Positions 45,303 through 54,166 of a DNA stretch of 64,000 nt are shown piece after piece. A program made the position numbers and the translations under genes. Source of the DNA: CAWHYG01 sp963833505 (GTDB lineage Bacteria > Eisenbacteria > RBG-16-71-46 > CAIMUX01). The notes under the pieces are model-generated. The model was not told where the DNA came from. It ran no database searches and saw only the letters and a list, made by a program, of their open reading frames with translations. The stretch spans positions 2,108,001 through 2,172,000 of the forward strand of contig CAWHYG010000007.1 in NCBI GenBank assembly GCA_963833505.1, read 5' to 3'. Position 1 is the first letter of the stretch; the number at the start of each line of letters is the position of its first letter.

Positions 45303-46664
45303 ATGACATCGAATCGACGCGGCGGGTTTCGACCGGCGCCGCTGGGCGTGGTTCGCTCGGGACTGGTGGCGGTGATCGCGCTGGTGGTACCGGTCGCCTC
45401 TCCGGCCCGAACGTGGATCATCCAGCACGACCCCGGCGTGGAAAAGGACCAGATTGGTGCGGTCGTGCAACAGGCCGCGTCGGGCGACTCGGTCGTAATC
45501 GGTCCAGGCACGTACTATGAGCACATTTCGACGGATGACAAAACCCTCACCTTCGTCGGCGCAGATGGAGCCTTCGCGACCGTGCTGGACGGCGGTGTGC
45601 CGATTCCCGGCCGGCAGGGGTCCATCATCTACTCGTCGCAACATCAGGCGGGCTCGCTTGTTCTACGAGGGCTGACGTTCCAGCATGGCCAGGGCAGCAC
45701 CTGGGATGGCTTCAATCTGGGGGGAGCGATCAACTGGACGTATGACCTTGACCGTCCGTTTCCGGACGTCGACATATCGGACTGCGTGTTCACGGACAAC
45801 ACCCCATTTCAATTCGGAACCGGGTCGGTCTTGAACGCAAACACCGTGGACCGCCTGCAGATTCGGTCCTGCACATTCAGCGATAATTGTTGCGCAGGAG
45901 AGAATGAGGGCATGGTGAACGGCGAGGCGGCTGACGCGGAGGTAATCGACTGTGAGTTCGACCTGGTTACAGAGGGCTCCTGCGCCCTGAATTTGACCGG
46001 GGATAATGCCCACATAGATGGATGCGCTTTTCGCGCCAACGCAGCATATACTTCGCCAAGTCTGTGGCTGGTCGACGAACTCAACGCGACCGTGGAGCAC
46101 AATCAGTTCATTGACTCCGGCCCGGCGGCGGCGGCGACGGCCATCGGCTTCACCTACACGGGCATTCCGGATCCGCCGTTTCCATACCAGTCGATCTCCA
46201 TCCACGACAACCTGCTCTGGAACAGCACCTACCAGGGAACCGGGGCAAGTCCGACCGTCCAGCTCATCTGTCCCAATCAGGGCATCGACGTGGAGCGGAA
46301 CACGTTTGTCGGCTGCGGGCTCTTCTCGGATGGCGGCGGCACCCCCGCGGTGATCCAGAACAACATCTTCTACAAGAGCATGGTGCAGCTCTATGACGGC
46401 GCCGGGGGCCAGGTGCAATGCGACGACGCGTGGCCGACGGCGATGGGACCGTTCGGCCAGGGCTACACGCTGCAAAACAACATCGCGGCAGATCCGCAGT
46501 TCTGCGGTCCGACGGACGGGGACCTCCAGATTGCGGCGACCAGCCCCTGCGCGAACGGGAACAGCCCGGCCGGCTGCGGGCAGATCGGCGAGTTCGGCGT
46601 CGGGTGCGGGGACACCCGGGTCCAAACGCTCACTTGGGGACGGGTGAAGCTCCACTTTCACTAG
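45303..46664 (+). CDS. Secreted parallel beta-helix protein with TWGxxK tail
   Basis: 453 residues; AGGAGGGG lies upstream of ATG 45303, then a signal peptide (SGLVAVIALVVPVASPA). Early PGTYYEHISTDDKTLTFVGA and repeated coils (VDISDCVFTDNTPFQF, LQIRSCTFSDNCCAGE, IQNNIFYKS) are right-handed beta-helix features. The end DPQFCGPTDGDLQIAATSPC, GEFGVGCGDT is typical of such proteins in this group. The last residues QTLTWGRVKLHFH resemble the tail of 21668-22528. No FlgD-like module. Function unknown, probably exported and surface-associated. Confidence 0.85.
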   Translation: MTSNRRGGFRPAPLGVVRSGLVAVIALVVPVASPARTWIIQHDPGVEKDQIGAVVQQAASGDSVVIGPGTYYEHISTDDKTLTFVGADGAFATVLDGGVPIPGRQGSIIYSSQHQAGSLVLRGLTFQHGQGSTWDGFNLGGAINWTYDLDRPFPDVDISDCVFTDNTPFQFGTGSVLNANTVDRLQIRSCTFSDNCCAGENEGMVNGEAADAEVIDCEFDLVTEGSCALNLTGDNAHIDGCAFRANAAYTSPSLWLVDELNATVEHNQFIDSGPAAAATAIGFTYTGIPDPPFPYQSISIHDNLLWNSTYQGTGASPTVQLICPNQGIDVERNTFVGCGLFSDGGGTPAVIQNNIFYKSMVQLYDGAGGQVQCDDAWPTAMGPFGQGYTLQNNIAADPQFCGPTDGDLQIAATSPCANGNSPAGCGQIGEFGVGCGDTRVQTLTWGRVKLHFH

Positions 46665-46705
46665 GGCACAGATGTCACCCGCGGGGGTGGTTCGGTAGCG
46701 TGGGA

Positions 46706-46990
46706 TCAGCCTTCTCCGCCATTGAGGCCATGCAGATCCGGGATTCCCGCGCCGGGCCGGGTCTCTTCGCCGTCGAAGCGAGTCTCAGCGACCGCACCGA
46801 CGGCCCAGCTGCCGCCAGTGCAAATGCCGTCGAGCCAGCCCGAAACCTCCGGGATCGGTAGGCGGACTTGATCCACCCCCAAAGACATGTTGCGCACCGG
46901 GACCGGGCCGCAGGGGTTGGGATCGCAGGACGTCCCGTCGCCCATGTAGCACCCCCCGGCCGCCTCGCAGCACTGGACCAGGCGCCTTTC
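46706..46990 (-). pseudogene. Remnant of a CDPNPC-tailed secreted protein
   Basis: The minus strand reads QCCEAAGGCYMGDGTSCDPN then PCGPVPVRNMSLGVDQVRLP. It has the same Cys-rich end (CDPNPC.PVPV) as 21668-22528 but no start, no signal peptide and an altered final motif. It lies directly downstream of the propeller gene stop. Confidence 0.55.
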
Positions 46991-48665
46991 ACCTCGGTTG
47001 TTCATCCGGCCACCGAATATCGACGCTCATGAGGTCCTCGCCCCGGACCGCCACGGTGTGGACCGAGGTCGACCCCTCGAACTGGAGGCCAAACTCCTCG
47101 GGGAATCGGTCGTACGGTCCCACCTCGGTCCCGTCCAGGACCACGAACGCCTCCTTCCCACGCTTCGCCTGGTAGGCGACGTGCTGCTCGTCGGCGCTGA
47201 ACTCCGGCGAGCCGACACTGTCGTATTCGCGACCTTCGACGCCCGCTACCACAACAAGCCCCTTTCCACGGCGGATGACCGGGTAGGACGCGTACCGACC
47301 CTGATCGTGGAATTCCAGGTCGAGTCCGGAGATCCAATCGTAAGCCGGCCCCTCGACGCCGTTCACCATGAGGTGGTACGCGCTGCCGTGTCGCACGATA
47401 TATGCGAGGCCGCGACCGTTCGGGATGAAGCGTGGCAAGAAGCTCAAAGACAGGGCGATACTGCCTAGCGTCTCGGGTGGATCGAACTCTGGTCCTTCCA
47501 CTCCGTCCACCACCCAGTACATCTTCTCGCCGCGCAGCGCATAATAGAGAAAGTGGCCGCCTGACTCCTCCGAGGTGAAAAGGAGCCAACCGACCCCGTC
47601 GTACTCGGCGCCACGTTCGCCATCAACATTGACGAATGCCTTCCTACCCTGGCGAGCAGAGTAGGCAACATGCCGGCCATCAGGGCTGACACACGGGCCA
47701 CCCTCGATTTCGTCGTAGGGCGGTCCTTCGACGCCGTCCGTGACCACCATCGCTTTGTGACCGCGCGAGGCGCGATAAGCGTAGCGGCGACCGTCTGGAC
47801 TGAAGTCCATGCCCGCGACCGCATCGTACTCGGCTCCTTCGTTGCGGTCTCGAACTACCAGCTGCTTGTGTCCTCGTATAGCGACGTACGCCAGGTGCAC
47901 GCCATCGGCGCTGAGCTTTAGCGATCCCTCGACGAGCCCGTCGTACGGAGGGCCTTCCACGCCGTCCAGGACGACAAACCATTTCCCGGACCGGCTGGCC
48001 CCGTGGGCCAGATGTCGACCGTCATCGCTGAATACCACCTGAAGGGTCAGGTTGTCGTACTCGGCCATGGCGACGCCATCGAGGACTACGCACCATTTCC
48101 TGTTCCGGCCGGCGTTGTAGGCGACGTGCTCCCCATCCTTGCTGAAGACGGGTGGATACACCCTGTCCCATTCCTCGCCCGGAGTGCTGTCGATGACGAC
48201 GAATTGCCGTTGGTACCGTCTGGCCGTGTAGACCAGATGGCGGTCGCCGGGGCTAAAAACGGGAGGAGTTTCGATGGCATCGCACTCCGGCCCCTCCACG
48301 CTGTCACAGACGACGAACTCCTGCTTGAGCTTCTTGGGTTCCCTCTTGGTGCGTTGCGCGACGTAGACGACGCGACTGCCATCCGAGCTGAGCACGAAAG
48401 TGCCCTTCTTGATGTCCTCGTATGGCCTGCCTTCTACTCCGGCCCGCATCAGGAACCGAAAACCACTGCGCTTGGCGATGTATATGGGCAGCGGTCCATG
48501 TACATGAGACTGGTCTGGAACCTCGGCGACCTCGTCCGCCTTTCCGATGACGCGCTCGGTCGTCGTGAACCGAAGGGAGTCTGCCGCCGAGGCAAAGGCC
48601 CGTGTCCCGGAAAGGCCCGCCAGCAGCGCCAGAGCGCAGAGAAAGGGATTGGCTCGGTTCTTCAT
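46989..48665 (-). CDS. Secreted WD40-like beta-propeller repeat protein
   Basis: 558 residues from ATG 48665 (GGAGG 8 nt upstream) with a signal peptide (FLCALALLAGLSGTRAFASA). At least ten repeats of about 43 residues follow the pattern FSPDGRHVAY.A.RG.K.FVVVDGVEGP.YD, for example LSADGVHLAYVAIRGHKQLV and VSPDGRHVAYSARQGRKAFV. The DGVEGPxYD half is unusually constant. Ten or eleven units would make one or two propellers. No catalytic domain is attached. The function is unknown; a role as an exported scaffold or sensor is possible. Confidence 0.85.
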   Translation of the reverse strand: MKNRANPFLCALALLAGLSGTRAFASAADSLRFTTTERVIGKADEVAEVPDQSHVHGPLPIYIAKRSGFRFLMRAGVEGRPYEDIKKGTFVLSSDGSRVVYVAQRTKREPKKLKQEFVVCDSVEGPECDAIETPPVFSPGDRHLVYTARRYQRQFVVIDSTPGEEWDRVYPPVFSKDGEHVAYNAGRNRKWCVVLDGVAMAEYDNLTLQVVFSDDGRHLAHGASRSGKWFVVLDGVEGPPYDGLVEGSLKLSADGVHLAYVAIRGHKQLVVRDRNEGAEYDAVAGMDFSPDGRRYAYRASRGHKAMVVTDGVEGPPYDEIEGGPCVSPDGRHVAYSARQGRKAFVNVDGERGAEYDGVGWLLFTSEESGGHFLYYALRGEKMYWVVDGVEGPEFDPPETLGSIALSLSFLPRFIPNGRGLAYIVRHGSAYHLMVNGVEGPAYDWISGLDLEFHDQGRYASYPVIRRGKGLVVVAGVEGREYDSVGSPEFSADEQHVAYQAKRGKEAFVVLDGTEVGPYDRFPEEFGLQFEGSTSVHTVAVRGEDLMSVDIRWPDEQPR

Positions 48666-49935
48666 CCGGCGTTCCTCCGTGGAATGGTGGTGAATCGCGC
48701 GCGGGCGCGGGCGCGAGCTGGCGGCGGACCGACCATCTCGGCTCAGGGTCGGGGCGGCTTTTTGGAGTCAGCACGTCGAACATCATGGCCGCCAGGTCGA
48801 TTCGCGCGCCGCTCGGCAAGGTAAGGACCTTCGGCTTCGACTTGTCCTGGAACGCGGCGCTGAGGGTCTCTCCGCCCCGGACGGTGGTGGTCCGCGCATT
48901 CGAGAGAACCGTGTCGCCGGATGCGCTCTTGACCGCGAACGTGGTCACGACCATGCCATCGCGGACGAACCTGAGGTTCGGGGTGATCTTGCCGTCGGAG
49001 TGCATCTCGATAGTCGTACCCTTCCCGACCCGGTACGTGCACTCGATGCGGTATTCCGCCCGATCCAGATCGGTATCGAGGGTGAGGCCCGTATCACCGA
49101 CGAGGAGCAACGTGCCGGCGTGGAAGCCCTGGAATGTGAGGCCGCCTCCGCCGAAACTCATGCTCATCATGACCGCGGTGTTGCTCCCGCTGATGTTCTT
49201 GAAGTTCAACGTACGGTCAGCATTCTCGGTGACCTCGATCCTGGCCTTCTCGACGAAGCCAGCCGGTGGGCTTTCGGAACGCGATCGCTCGACGGCGGGC
49301 TCTGCCGGGCGGCGTGCCGGAGAGGGCGTCGGTGGCAGGACCTGGGCCGCAGAAGGCGGCTGGCCCTGGGGCGCTGACGGCGGCGCGGCCTGGTGCGCGG
49401 AGGGTGGCAGAGCCGGTGCCTGCTGGCCGGCCGCGGCAGGGGGCGAGGTCGGCGCCGTTGGTGTCGCCTCGGAGGCAACGGCCGGTGCGGAAGTCGGCCT
49501 GACCACCGCGGTTTCCATGGGCGGGGGAGAGTTACTGCCTGCGATCGGCGTCGCGTGGAGCGAGGCCCCGACGCTCGAGTCACAGGCACGCCAGCGTCCG
49601 GTGGTGGCATCGACGACGCAGGAAAGAGGAAACCCCCAGAAGAGGTCCGCGAGGATCCAGCCGGGCCGCACGGAAGCGGTCAACCGGATCGTCTGCGAGT
49701 CGTACCCGTCCTTCTCGAGCTGAATGACGCCGGGCTCTCCGCGAGGAACCTGAACGAGCGTGGGTGTGACGCCGGCACTGTGGCCGTTGAGGATCACCTG
49801 CGCGCCGGCTGGCGCCGACTCGACCAGCACGTTCTGATTCGCGCTCGTCAGGACGGTGGCACAGCCGCCCATCGCCAGCGGAAGAATCATGAAGCCCAGA
49901 ACCCCGGCCTTCCTGGCGCACCCGAGTTGGATCAT
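48304..49935 (-). CDS. PEGA-domain lipoprotein; 3' end uncertain
   Basis: ATG 49935, then a lipoprotein signal (GFMILPLAMGGC). A PEGA domain follows: VLVESAPAGAQVILNGHSAG, VTPTLVQVPRGEPGVIQLEK, GYDSQTIRL. After a Pro/Ala/Ser-rich linker (residues about 135-220) comes a beta-rich domain (FNIS-like LNFKNISGSNTAVMMSMSFG, TIEMHSDGKITPNL). The open frame continues to 48304 and overlaps the next gene by 362 bp. Meaningful sequence stops near DLAAMMFDVLTPKSRPDPEP (about 48745), where another frame has TGA at once, so a frameshift or lost stop is likely. Envelope protein of unknown function. Confidence 0.75.
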   Translation of the reverse strand: MIQLGCARKAGVLGFMILPLAMGGCATVLTSANQNVLVESAPAGAQVILNGHSAGVTPTLVQVPRGEPGVIQLEKDGYDSQTIRLTASVRPGWILADLFWGFPLSCVVDATTGRWRACDSSVGASLHATPIAGSNSPPPMETAVVRPTSAPAVASEATPTAPTSPPAAAGQQAPALPPSAHQAAPPSAPQGQPPSAAQVLPPTPSPARRPAEPAVERSRSESPPAGFVEKARIEVTENADRTLNFKNISGSNTAVMMSMSFGGGGLTFQGFHAGTLLLVGDTGLTLDTDLDRAEYRIECTYRVGKGTTIEMHSDGKITPNLRFVRDGMVVTTFAVKSASGDTVLSNARTTTVRGGETLSAAFQDKSKPKVLTLPSGARIDLAAMMFDVLTPKSRPDPEPRWSVRRQLAPAPARDSPPFHGGTPDEEPSQSLSLRSGAAGGPFRDTGLCLGGRLPSVHDDRARHRKGGRGRRGSRPVSCTWTAAHIHRQAQWFSVPDAGRSRRQAIRGHQEGHFRAQLGWQSRRLRRATHQEGTQEAQAGVRRL

Positions 49936-50577
49936 CGCCGCCCCCCCGCAGCCGCGTTGTAAGCTTCGCCGAGAGGCTCACCAGAAGAAACGGTGCCCCC
50001 TACCCCCGCCGCCTTGTAGGCCCACTCCTCCCGACCTGCCCGCGAACCCGGTCTCTCGAACCACGCGCAGTCTAGCACGGTCACCGCCGGCCGGCAAGCG
50101 GTCGATAGCTCCGCTCCGGACGATACTTAACCGCCCCAACGGGCGCTCGGCGAGAACTTCGGGTCTCTCCTCACTCAGGGACTGAAGTTGCTCGTTGGGA
50201 ATTCTATCGAACTTCGGCGGCTCGCGGGACTGGGCACGTCGGGTGCCCGAGGCCCGGTCGGGTGCAAAGATGACGCGATCGCAGTCACCTGATCGGTGGA
50301 CGAGACCCGGGCTTCAGCAGGCGCGGCCGCTGCGTATTCGGCGGACCTGCTCCACTTGCGATCCGTTGTAAAACGTGCAGAATGGCTGGTCGGAGTCCTG
50401 CCAGTTGCCGGAAACGGGCACGATGTCGGCCGTCACGTAGCCGAACCCGTCGACTGTCGGGTCGTCCAAGGTCCCCTCGAAAAGGGTGCAGTTGACGTCG
50501 TCGCCATGCACGTACTGTCCTTGGACGAGCCCCGGCCCCTCGCCCACGGGCTCTTCGTGCCCGGCTCGGATGGTCGG
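49936..50577. other. Intergenic with a possible exported-protein remnant
   Basis: No intact gene. Minus 50314-50540 reads GQYVHGDDVNCTLFEGTLDD, GFGYVTADIVPVSGNWQDSD, QPFCTFYNGSQVEQVRR, which looks like real exported-protein sequence without a start. The rest shows nothing. Confidence 0.4.
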
Positions 50578-50900
50578 CTCGCCTTCGCTCCTCTTCCGCC
50601 TTCCACCACCGCCGAGGTAGAGGATCTCACCGCTACGCTCGCTCGGCGACTGACCGACCGACTTCGACACACCCACGAAGCGGGAAGCGAAAGCGCTCCG
50701 CTCGATCCCAACCTCCTCGCCTTGTACGAAGCCCTGATGGTTGCCATCAACGCTCCCACGGCGTCCCGCTCGTCCGCATGGCTGCCCGGGCTCCTCGGAG
50801 CCGACGTCGAGACCCAACCCGGGGGCCGGCGAAACAGCGTCCTTCATCGCCGGAATGGGCGAAGCCTGGCCGGAAGACGTTCGACAGGGCGGATGGTGGG
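50578..50900 (+). pseudogene. Possible IS91-like transposase remnant
   Basis: The plus strand reads FAPLPPSTTAEVEDLTATLA, RRLTDRLRHTHEAGSES and NLLALYEALMVAINA. This recalls the segment between the catalytic domain and the C-terminus of IS91-type transposases (F...P.PT..EV..L...IARR). It is weak and unsearched. It stands just upstream of leader copy 2, as the other IS91-like fragment stands upstream of copy 1. Confidence 0.35.
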
Positions 50901-50930
50901 GGGTTTCCGGTCTTCGCGCCCGCCGGGGAG

Positions 50931-51040
50931 GCCTACGCGACCGCCCTACCGCGATTTCTGCCGGTTGAACACGCGCTTGAGGCGGAAGTCGGTCGTCGGT
51001 ATACACGCGCCGGCAGATTCAGGGAGGGTTGGAATTCCCG
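50931..51040 (+). promoter_or_regulatory. Duplicated leader with sigma70-type promoter, copy 2
   Basis: TTGAGG 50977-50982, 17 nt, TATACA 51000-51005, inside a 110-bp segment nearly the same as 45170-45279. It ends at the ATG of the beta-helix gene at 51041. Confidence 0.75.
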
Positions 51041-52090
51041 ATGAGCCGTCAATCGCGCACCCGGCGCCCGGTCCGGCTCGGAGGCCCTCCTGAAATCACG
51101 GAGCGTGCCATCAGACAACCCGAGCGTGCCGGGACGATAAACGGACGCACCCGATGGGTCCGTGTCCTCCTTTGCGGATTGACAGCCCTCGCGGCTGCGG
51201 CGCCGGTTCGCTCACCGGCTCTCGCCCATACCTATCATGTCGATCCGCAGGGAAGGGGCGACGCGGCGACGATCCAGGGCGCCATCACCATGGCTAGCCC
51301 GCGGGACACGATCCTCCTCGCCAATGGAGCGTACCGGGGCGCCGGGAACCGGGACATCGCCTTCCATGGCAAGCCCTTCACGCTCGGCTCCATCTCGGGC
51401 AACCCGGACTCCTGCAGGATCGATTGCGAGTCGCAGGGCCGGGGATTCCTCATCGATTCGCTTCGGATTCAGGATTCGCCTCACATCGACGGGATCACGG
51501 TCATGAACGGCCGCGCCGCAACCGGCGGCGCCGTCTATTGTGCGCAGCATTGCTCTCCGCTGTTCTCGAACTGCGTCTTCCGCGGGAATCGGGCCGACGA
51601 GGACGGCGGCGCGATCCGGTGCGCGGGGATCACGGAAGTCGCGCACTTCATGAACTGCGTCTTCTCCGGCAACTCGGCCGGAGGGAGAGGCGGAGCGGTC
51701 GCGCTCTGCTGCTGCTCCCTCTCCCGCTTCGAGAACTGCACGGTCGTGGACAACGAGGCCAGGGAAGGGAGCGCGTTCAGCTGCGTGGGGCTGTCCAACC
51801 TCCGACTCAACCGGTCCATCATCGCCTTTCAGCGCGGGGCCGCCGCCATCAGAATCGGATGCGGGGAGGGGAGCTGCGACGCGGAGATCGACTCCTGCGA
51901 TGTCTTCGGGAACGAGGGCGGGAACTGGGTGGCGTGCCTGGACTCCCTGGCCAGGATGAGCGGGAACGTATTTGTGGACCCGGGCTTCGAGGACGTTCAA
52001 GCGCATGATTTCCGGCTGCGGGAGACATCTCCGTTGCGGCCGGCGGCTCGTTCCGGAAGGGGTATCGGCGCCGGGCGGGCTGGCGGGTAA
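51041..52090 (+). CDS. Secreted parallel beta-helix protein
   Basis: 349 residues from ATG 51041 (GGAGGG 12 nt upstream, in the conserved leader). A long N-region precedes a signal-like hydrophobic part (RVLLCGLTALAAAAPVRSPA). The start HTYHVDPQGRGDAATIQGAI and ANGAYRGAGNRDIAFHGKPF match the beta-helix gene at 3381-4742. Cys-rich coils follow (YCAQHCSPLFSNCVFRGNRA, FMNCVFSGNSAGGRGGAVAL). The expected C-terminal end is replaced by an Arg/Gly-rich tail (LRPAARSGRGIGAGRAGG), so a late frameshift may have removed the normal terminus. Confidence 0.78.
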   Translation: MSRQSRTRRPVRLGGPPEITERAIRQPERAGTINGRTRWVRVLLCGLTALAAAAPVRSPALAHTYHVDPQGRGDAATIQGAITMASPRDTILLANGAYRGAGNRDIAFHGKPFTLGSISGNPDSCRIDCESQGRGFLIDSLRIQDSPHIDGITVMNGRAATGGAVYCAQHCSPLFSNCVFRGNRADEDGGAIRCAGITEVAHFMNCVFSGNSAGGRGGAVALCCCSLSRFENCTVVDNEAREGSAFSCVGLSNLRLNRSIIAFQRGAAAIRIGCGEGSCDAEIDSCDVFGNEGGNWVACLDSLARMSGNVFVDPGFEDVQAHDFRLRETSPLRPAARSGRGIGAGRAGG

Positions 52091-52242
52091 CTCCATCGCG
52101 GGGGCCGGACGTCCTCAACTCCCTCGCGCGGTCTTCCCAATCCGCTTTGCCCCGGCTACTCTCGGGGCGGCCCGTCAACCGTGCACGCGTGGAGGTTTCC
52201 GTGTCCGATCTTCCGGAACACCCCGACCTGAATCATCTCGTG

Positions 52243-52340
52243 GAGATTCCTGCAACTTCCCCGGCCCCGCCAAGCGTCTAGGGGATGGAAGCGGAACGGT
52301 GGACGCCTCGAAGACGGTTCGGATCCGCTCATCGTTCTCG
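52243..52340 (+). promoter_or_regulatory. ECF-type promoter and leader, copy B
   Basis: TGCAACTT 52251-52258 and CGTCTA 52275-52280 ahead of the ECF sigma gene. The segment is nearly identical to 40661-40760. A position directly upstream of a sigma gene suggests autoregulation. Confidence 0.65.
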
Positions 52341-52374
52341 AACTCAACGCGCGGGGAGTGGCAGGATTCGGAGC

Positions 52375-53058
52375 ATGGATCCAGGGCTGTCCGAGGAAAA
52401 CTGGGCCCGCCTGATCGAGCTGCTCGGACCGGTGCACGACGCGGTCCGGGGAACCGCCCGACGTCTGGCCCGCGATTCCGACGACGGGGATGATCTCTTT
52501 CAAGAGGCGCTTCTCCGAGCCTGGCGAAAACTGCCCGACCTGCGCGATCCGAGTCGCTTCCGGGGTTGGTTCCATGCCGTTCTGCTCTCTGTTCACCGGA
52601 GTCGATCCCGCCGGTCCTTCTGGCGCCGCTTTCTCTCCCTGGAAGGGGCGATGGAACGGGGCTTTGATCCGCCGGGTCCGGCCGCGGTGAACCTGGATGA
52701 CCGGGATCGGGCCGAGCGGGTGTCCCGGGCACTCGCCACCCTCCCGGCCGTTCAGAGGGAAGCCGTGGTCCTGTTCGAGCTGGAGCGTTTTCCGATCGAA
52801 GAGATCGCGGCATTGCAAGGCGTGTCCCTATCGGCGGTGAAGTCCCGCCTCCAGCGCGGTCGCGAACGTCTTCGCCGCTTCTACGAGAGGTTGGAGATCA
52901 CCGCGGGAAAGCTCTCCCGTTCGCCCGATCAGCCGGCTTCCAAGCACGAGATCTCCGCTGGACCGCACAACTCCGCTGAGTTCGGCGATTCCGGAAAGTC
53001 TCGACCCGGCTTCTTCGGCGCTCCTGTCCGACCCTTCGAGAAAGGAAAGGAGTCATGA
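52375..53058 (+). CDS. ECF-family RNA polymerase sigma factor
   Basis: 227 residues from ATG 52375. Region 2: GTARRLARDSDDGDDLFQEA then LLRAWRKLPDLRDPSRFRGW. Region 4: LPAVQREAVVLFELERFPIE, EIAALQGVSLSAVKSRLQRG. A 35-residue low-complexity tail follows. The ribosome site is weak (GGAG 1-2 nt away). A longer frame to 52285 would include the conserved leader and is unlikely. The stop overlaps the next ATG (ATGA, 53055), pairing it with a membrane protein that is its likely anti-sigma. Confidence 0.93.
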   Translation: MDPGLSEENWARLIELLGPVHDAVRGTARRLARDSDDGDDLFQEALLRAWRKLPDLRDPSRFRGWFHAVLLSVHRSRSRRSFWRRFLSLEGAMERGFDPPGPAAVNLDDRDRAERVSRALATLPAVQREAVVLFELERFPIEEIAALQGVSLSAVKSRLQRGRERLRRFYERLEITAGKLSRSPDQPASKHEISAGPHNSAEFGDSGKSRPGFFGAPVRPFEKGKES

Positions 53059-54032
53059 ACGCTGATGACCGCGCCTCTCGAGGTTCCGATCCGGCCGCGG
53101 GGCAGGCGGAGAAATCCCTCCACGATGATCTTCGCGCCCTCTACGCGGTCAGCTCGGAAGACCTGCCATCCATCGATCAAACCGCCCGGCTCCTCCAGAG
53201 GGAGCGCGCCGGGAACCCGGGAGGATTGCTCATGAAACTGCTCCATCAGGCAAGGACGAGGCCCTGGCCCGCGACCGCGGCGATCGCCGCCGCCCTGGCT
53301 GTCATCCTGTTGTTCGTGCCGGTGTCCTATCAGAGGACGATCGGGCATGACGTCACCTTGACCGTTGGCGCTCCGGGATTCGATCCCGATCAACTCCAGA
53401 AGATCGCTTCGGAGCTGAAGAGCGCCCTGCACGCAACCAGCCTATCGATCCGTGCGGAGGATGGAGAGGCGCCCGTGCTGTCGGCCCAGGTGCCAGGCGG
53501 CGCCCGAGTCCAGGTCGATCAGGTGGCCCGTGCGTTTGCCCGCGGGCTGGTGGAACGGGGGATCCCGGCCAGCGTCGAGGTCTCACCGCGAGTCGAGCGC
53601 GTGTTCGGAAACGTCTACGCCTATGCCAGGGATGCGATGATCGAGATCCGCGTCTCCACGAAGGGCAAGACGCCGCAGCAGATCGAGGATGACATCAAGA
53701 GCCAGCTCGAGGCGGCCGGCGTCAAGAACCCGACCGTGGAGTATTCGAAGGACGGAAACCGGACCACCCTCAAGGTGGAGGTGCAGAAGACCGGCCGGGC
53801 CGCGGACATGACGTCGGAGGGCTCACCGAAGTTCCGGATCTCCCTCGACGGGAATTCGCCGGGAGATCGTGGGACCAAGGGCCAGCGATGCGAGGTCCTG
53901 GTGCACCGACGGCCGGGAGAGAGCGACCAGGAGGTCATCGCCGACGTCCAGAAGCAGCTTCACGCCCAGGGAATCGACACCGATGTGACGGTCGAAGGGG
54001 GCAAGATCCAGATCCATCCTCGGAAGCCGTAA
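53055..54032 (+). CDS. Single-pass membrane protein, probable anti-sigma partner
   Basis: 325 residues. The cytoplasmic N-terminal 65 residues (HDDLRALYAVSSEDLPSIDQ) resemble short anti-sigma leaders. A transmembrane segment follows (PATAAIAAALAVILLFVPVS, about 74-93), then an extracytoplasmic region with repeated alpha/beta sections (LKSALHATSLSIRAEDGEAP, DIKSQLEAAGVKNPTVEYSK). It is translationally coupled to the sigma gene by a 4-bp overlap. No zinc-finger HxxxCxxC is seen, so the anti-sigma call rests on context. Confidence 0.75.
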   Translation: MNADDRASRGSDPAAGQAEKSLHDDLRALYAVSSEDLPSIDQTARLLQRERAGNPGGLLMKLLHQARTRPWPATAAIAAALAVILLFVPVSYQRTIGHDVTLTVGAPGFDPDQLQKIASELKSALHATSLSIRAEDGEAPVLSAQVPGGARVQVDQVARAFARGLVERGIPASVEVSPRVERVFGNVYAYARDAMIEIRVSTKGKTPQQIEDDIKSQLEAAGVKNPTVEYSKDGNRTTLKVEVQKTGRAADMTSEGSPKFRISLDGNSPGDRGTKGQRCEVLVHRRPGESDQEVIADVQKQLHAQGIDTDVTVEGGKIQIHPRKP

Positions 54033-54166
54033 GGGGTCGCGCAGCTCATCACGAACAGTGGGGGCTGATCGGGAGATCCGAGGATTCACTCGGGCGGTTG
54101 CGGGCCGCCAAACTCGTCCGAAACGCCGGGCTCCGGTCGCGGGATCTCGCGGCCGGGGCTTGGCGC

